DNA of 64,000 nucleotides, from positions 23,687 to 87,686 of the forward strand of contig NW_011887296.1 of NCBI RefSeq assembly GCF_000151315.2, in the 5' to 3' direction. Source of the stretch: Capsaspora owczarzaki ATCC 30864. Its lineage: Eukaryota > Opisthokonta > Filasterea. Below, piece after piece: positions 61,324-64,000 of this stretch. Each line of letters starts with the position of its first letter. Position 1 is the stretch's first letter. The notes beneath the pieces were generated by a model. That model was not told the origin of the DNA. It made no database searches and was given only the letters and a program-made list of their open reading frames with translations. The position numbers and the translations under genes were made by a program.

Positions 61324-61642
61324 AGTGGAAATAGAGAAAGAGATAGAAAGAGAGATAGAGAGATAGAGAGATAGAGATAGAGAGATAGAGAGATAGAAAG
61401 AGAGCGATAGAGAGATAGAGAGATAGAGAGATAGAGATGGACTGGTCCGCACACATTGATATTGAATAGGAGCAAGCTTCAAGCACATCAGCATCCAAAT
61501 GAGACATCAGCAATCATTGAGTATGGATTGCAGTTTGTATGAGAGTTTGCATTATGGAATCCAAGTCAAGTTATCAGTGTTCAATACGAGTTTTCACTTC
61601 TCAATTCTCAGCCCATACAATTGCACACTACTCTGGTCAACA
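61324..61642. promoter_or_regulatory. Bidirectional promoter region with GATAGA repeat
   Basis: 319 nt between the NDUFS6 and Byr4-like starts. Positions 61328-61437 are an ATAGAGAG/AGATAG tract (CTCTAT in NDUFS6 sense) directly upstream of the NDUFS6 ATG. No TATA box. Confidence 0.5.
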
Positions 61643-64000
61643 ATGTCGTCCTCATCCCCACCACCACCACCACCACCACTCTCCTCACTACCATCATCAT
61701 CGTCCGATCCAGTGGCTGTGTGCGCGTCCATCGTGACGAGCGCGTCAGTGCAGCTCAGCGACTTTCTGCAGCGGCTCAACCAGCTCGAGTCGCTGCTGCT
61801 CCACGCCAAGGCTGCCGAAGCCACCGCCAGAGCTCATTCTACTACGACCACTACCACCACCACCACTACTCATTCTACTCCTAGTAGTAGTAGTAGTCCT
61901 GCAGCGCGCGGGAAGCAGAGCGCAGACGCGGCCGTCCAGACGGCGTCCCAAGCTGAGGCTCATCGCTCTGCCCACAATGAACCAGCGCCAGTGCCAGCGA
62001 AGACTGCAAGCACAGTAATGGTTGCGCCGTCGTCCATTCAAACGACCACGGCGGCTGGTGCTGCTACTGCTGCTGGTGCTGCAAAGCCTGCTACGGTAAA
62101 GTGCAAATTCGCATAGACCTCCCTACACCCCTCCCCCTACTCACTGTGTTGAAGCCGTGGATTCGGTCAAAATCTCAAGTGGGAGGGTTCTTGCCATTGT
62201 CTCTGATTTCCGCATTGGGTGACTTTAGGACATGCCGGCGCTTGTGCTTGGGACGGCGAGTGGAGGACCGCGATTGCCTACAACTGGTCGACTCGCTGCA
62301 AAGCCCCAATCGGCCTCGTTGCCCGCGGGATTGAGCTCAACATCCATGCCATCCTCACTGGAACTGTCCTCGTCGTCGACTACGGCAAGCTCAAGTGCGA
62401 CGATTGTTGCTACCACCGCCGCCGGCAAACTGGCTGCCTCTGGCGTTGTATCATCACTCTCTCCGCCATCCGCTCTGCAGCATGTTGTTGGCTCGTCGGC
62501 CAAGCAACGGCGTTTGAAGTCAGCAAGTGCCATCAAGGTAATGTTGTGACGACGCCCTTTCAAAGCGGTTTGCAGGTTGCTGCTTCTTTGGCCCAGCTCG
62601 TCTCCATTTCTCACCGCTTCGTTGTAACACACACACACACACACACACACTCACCGTTTTGCTCAGCGATCGCCCATTTCCTTCCTCGACGCAGTCGGGC
62701 GAAAGCGACTTGAGCATCGTTCCACTACGACAGTATCGTCACGTCAAATTTCTGCTCTGCAACGTCAGGGTCGATCGCCTTCCCAGCCCGCCCTCATCAA
62801 AAACCTCAACCAGCACGCCATTCCCAAAGGCCCTGTTGGTAAGGCTCTGAGCGCCTCGTGACTGCGTGATATACGGTGCAATCAGACCCTGGTTGTTCGT
62901 GCTGGACTTGTTCTGACTACAAACCGCACCCTATCTTCTTTAGGGAGCCATGGCATGCGTTTTGACACTGAAACGACCTCGTGGGTTGGTAATGAAGAGG
63001 ACCTCGCGGGATTTGACGACTCGGATGAAGAGGATTCGGCAACGCACACCCCGAGCCTGAACAAGACAAGTCTCGACAGAAGGTCTCTGAATCCTCAGGC
63101 GGCGCTGGCAGCCACAATTGGCGGCTCAGCGCTGAATCTTGCATTAGACACTGAAGCTCGACGCGAAAGCATATCTGGGTCGGATGTGAGCGACGCCGCC
63201 CCAGACCAAGATGTAGACTGGGAGCTCAAAACGCCCAACATTGACGCACTCCGCCGCTCCGAGTCCAACAACCACGAGAAAGCTATGGCATCCTGGTGGA
63301 GTAGTCAATCCTGCACATTTTCACCCGATTTGATGTCTGCGAAGCAGGTTGGTGATGGTTTTTTTTTTGGGGGGGGGTGCTTTGTTTTTGTTTTTTGTTT
63401 GATTTTTGCTACGGTCATGATGATCTTTTGCGAATCCTTGTTCTCACCTTTGCCCTCCCCTCCACTCCCGGCGCTTGCCAACTTCTAGATTGCCTGGCCA
63501 TATTTGACACACCAAGCAAGTCTCGTTTCCCAACTGTTCGATCGAGTTCGACAGTTGACCGCAGAAAGGATTGCGGCAGAATCCCGAGCCGCGACGGCCG
63601 AAGCCGCTCTGCTTGCTCTCAAACTACAACAACAACAACAACAACAACAGCCAAAATCAACATCGTCCACTCCGCAATTGACACGGGCCAGATCTTTTGC
63701 TGGAGCCAGTGGCGAGCTGGCGCGGAATGGAGCCCTGGCTCACCAATCGCCCCCGCCGCATATTGAAGAGCCCGCTGGCACCGATACGGATGACAGCCTG
63801 CTTCGGTCGCGGTCACCGGCGTTGTCAACTGATTCGTCATTGTCCTACTCGATCGAGGACGACGGCCTGTCTGGCAGCAGTGCTGGGAACGACCTCGGAC
63901 CTTCCCTCGAGTATCATCGCCGTGATCTGACAAAGTGGGTTGATCGCGATGACGATGAAGAAGACATTGGTTTCGCGGATCAACTTTTCGCCACCTTGTC
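61643..64000 (+). CDS. Byr4/Bfa1-like protein (3' part outside window)
   Basis: Exons: 61643-62095, 62229-62537, 62667-62838, 62944-63347, 63489 to the right edge; over 600 residues so far. The N-terminus has a proline run and a short predicted coiled coil (LSDFLQRLNQLESLLLHAK), then Ser/Thr/Ala-rich sequence. The conserved part is PALIKNLNQHAIPKGPVG, then GMRFDTETTSWVGN and EEDLAGFDDSDEED, later a helical segment ending in poly-Gln, and TKWVDRDDDEEDIGF near the edge. The pairing of an 'LIKNLN' block with 'M-x-FD...W-x-GN...FD' resembles fungal Byr4/Bfa1, GAP subunits for the Spg1/Tem1 septation GTPase; this is from memory and tentative. The 3' splice site at 62666 was preferred over 62694 because only it keeps this conserved frame open. 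Confidence 0.6.
62625..62651. repeat. (AC)n microsatellite in Byr4-like gene intron
   Basis: About 13 AC units, just upstream of the chosen 3' splice site at 62666. Confidence 0.9.

Overview
The window is nuclear DNA from a eukaryote with short spliceosomal introns. Coding exons are GC-rich. Introns and spacers are full of T runs, (CT)n/(GA)n tracts and other low-complexity sequence. The gene content fits a unicellular opisthokont, most likely a holozoan protist. A phospholipase C carries an SH2 domain. A single-pass cysteine-rich receptor has a tyrosine-motif tail. Close relatives of animal genes are present (PLEKHF, TBC1D20, SLC66A2, SLC49, EEFSEC, ARHGAP21/23 type). Two short internal CCCTAA (TTAGGG-type) tracts occur. 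The species cannot be named from the sequence. Exon models were built by eye from GT..AG sites and reading phase; every complete model closes in frame. No transcript evidence was available.

Layout, left to right. 0-18 kb holds four minus-strand genes: an ABCG transporter cut by the left edge, an ABCA transporter, a proline-rich DEP-domain protein and a SENP/Ulp1 SUMO protease. 18-30 kb holds three plus-strand genes: a PH-RhoGAP, a protein whose conserved domain is interrupted by an in-frame TGA and resembles selenoprotein N, and an MFSD4-like transporter. Three identical tRNA-Lys(CUU) genes and an inverted ~80 bp repeat pair lie among them. From 30 kb to the right edge the genes almost strictly alternate in strand: SLC49 transporter (-), cysteine-rich receptor (+), a possible small membrane protein (+), membrane-anchored EEP nuclease (-), PLEKHF/phafin (+), EEFSEC (-), LIM-SH2-phospholipase C (+), SLC66A2 (-), CIAPIN1 (+), PRPF4B (-), TBC1D20 (+), NDUFS6 (-) and a Byr4/Bfa1-like protein cut by the right edge (+). 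A tRNA-Lys(UUU) lies between PLEKHF and EEFSEC.

Themes. (1) Selenocysteine: EEFSEC, the dedicated Sec-tRNA elongation factor, is encoded here together with a candidate UGA-decoding SelN-like gene. (2) Phosphotyrosine signalling: a receptor tail with about ten tyrosine motifs and a PLC with an unusual LIM-LIM-LIM-SH2-EF-X-Y-C2 order. (3) Phosphoinositide and Rab/Rho membrane traffic: PLEKHF, TBC1D20, RhoGAP and PLC. Most of the rest is conserved housekeeping. I saw no transposon-encoded protein, no CRISPR array and no sign of bacterial transfer.
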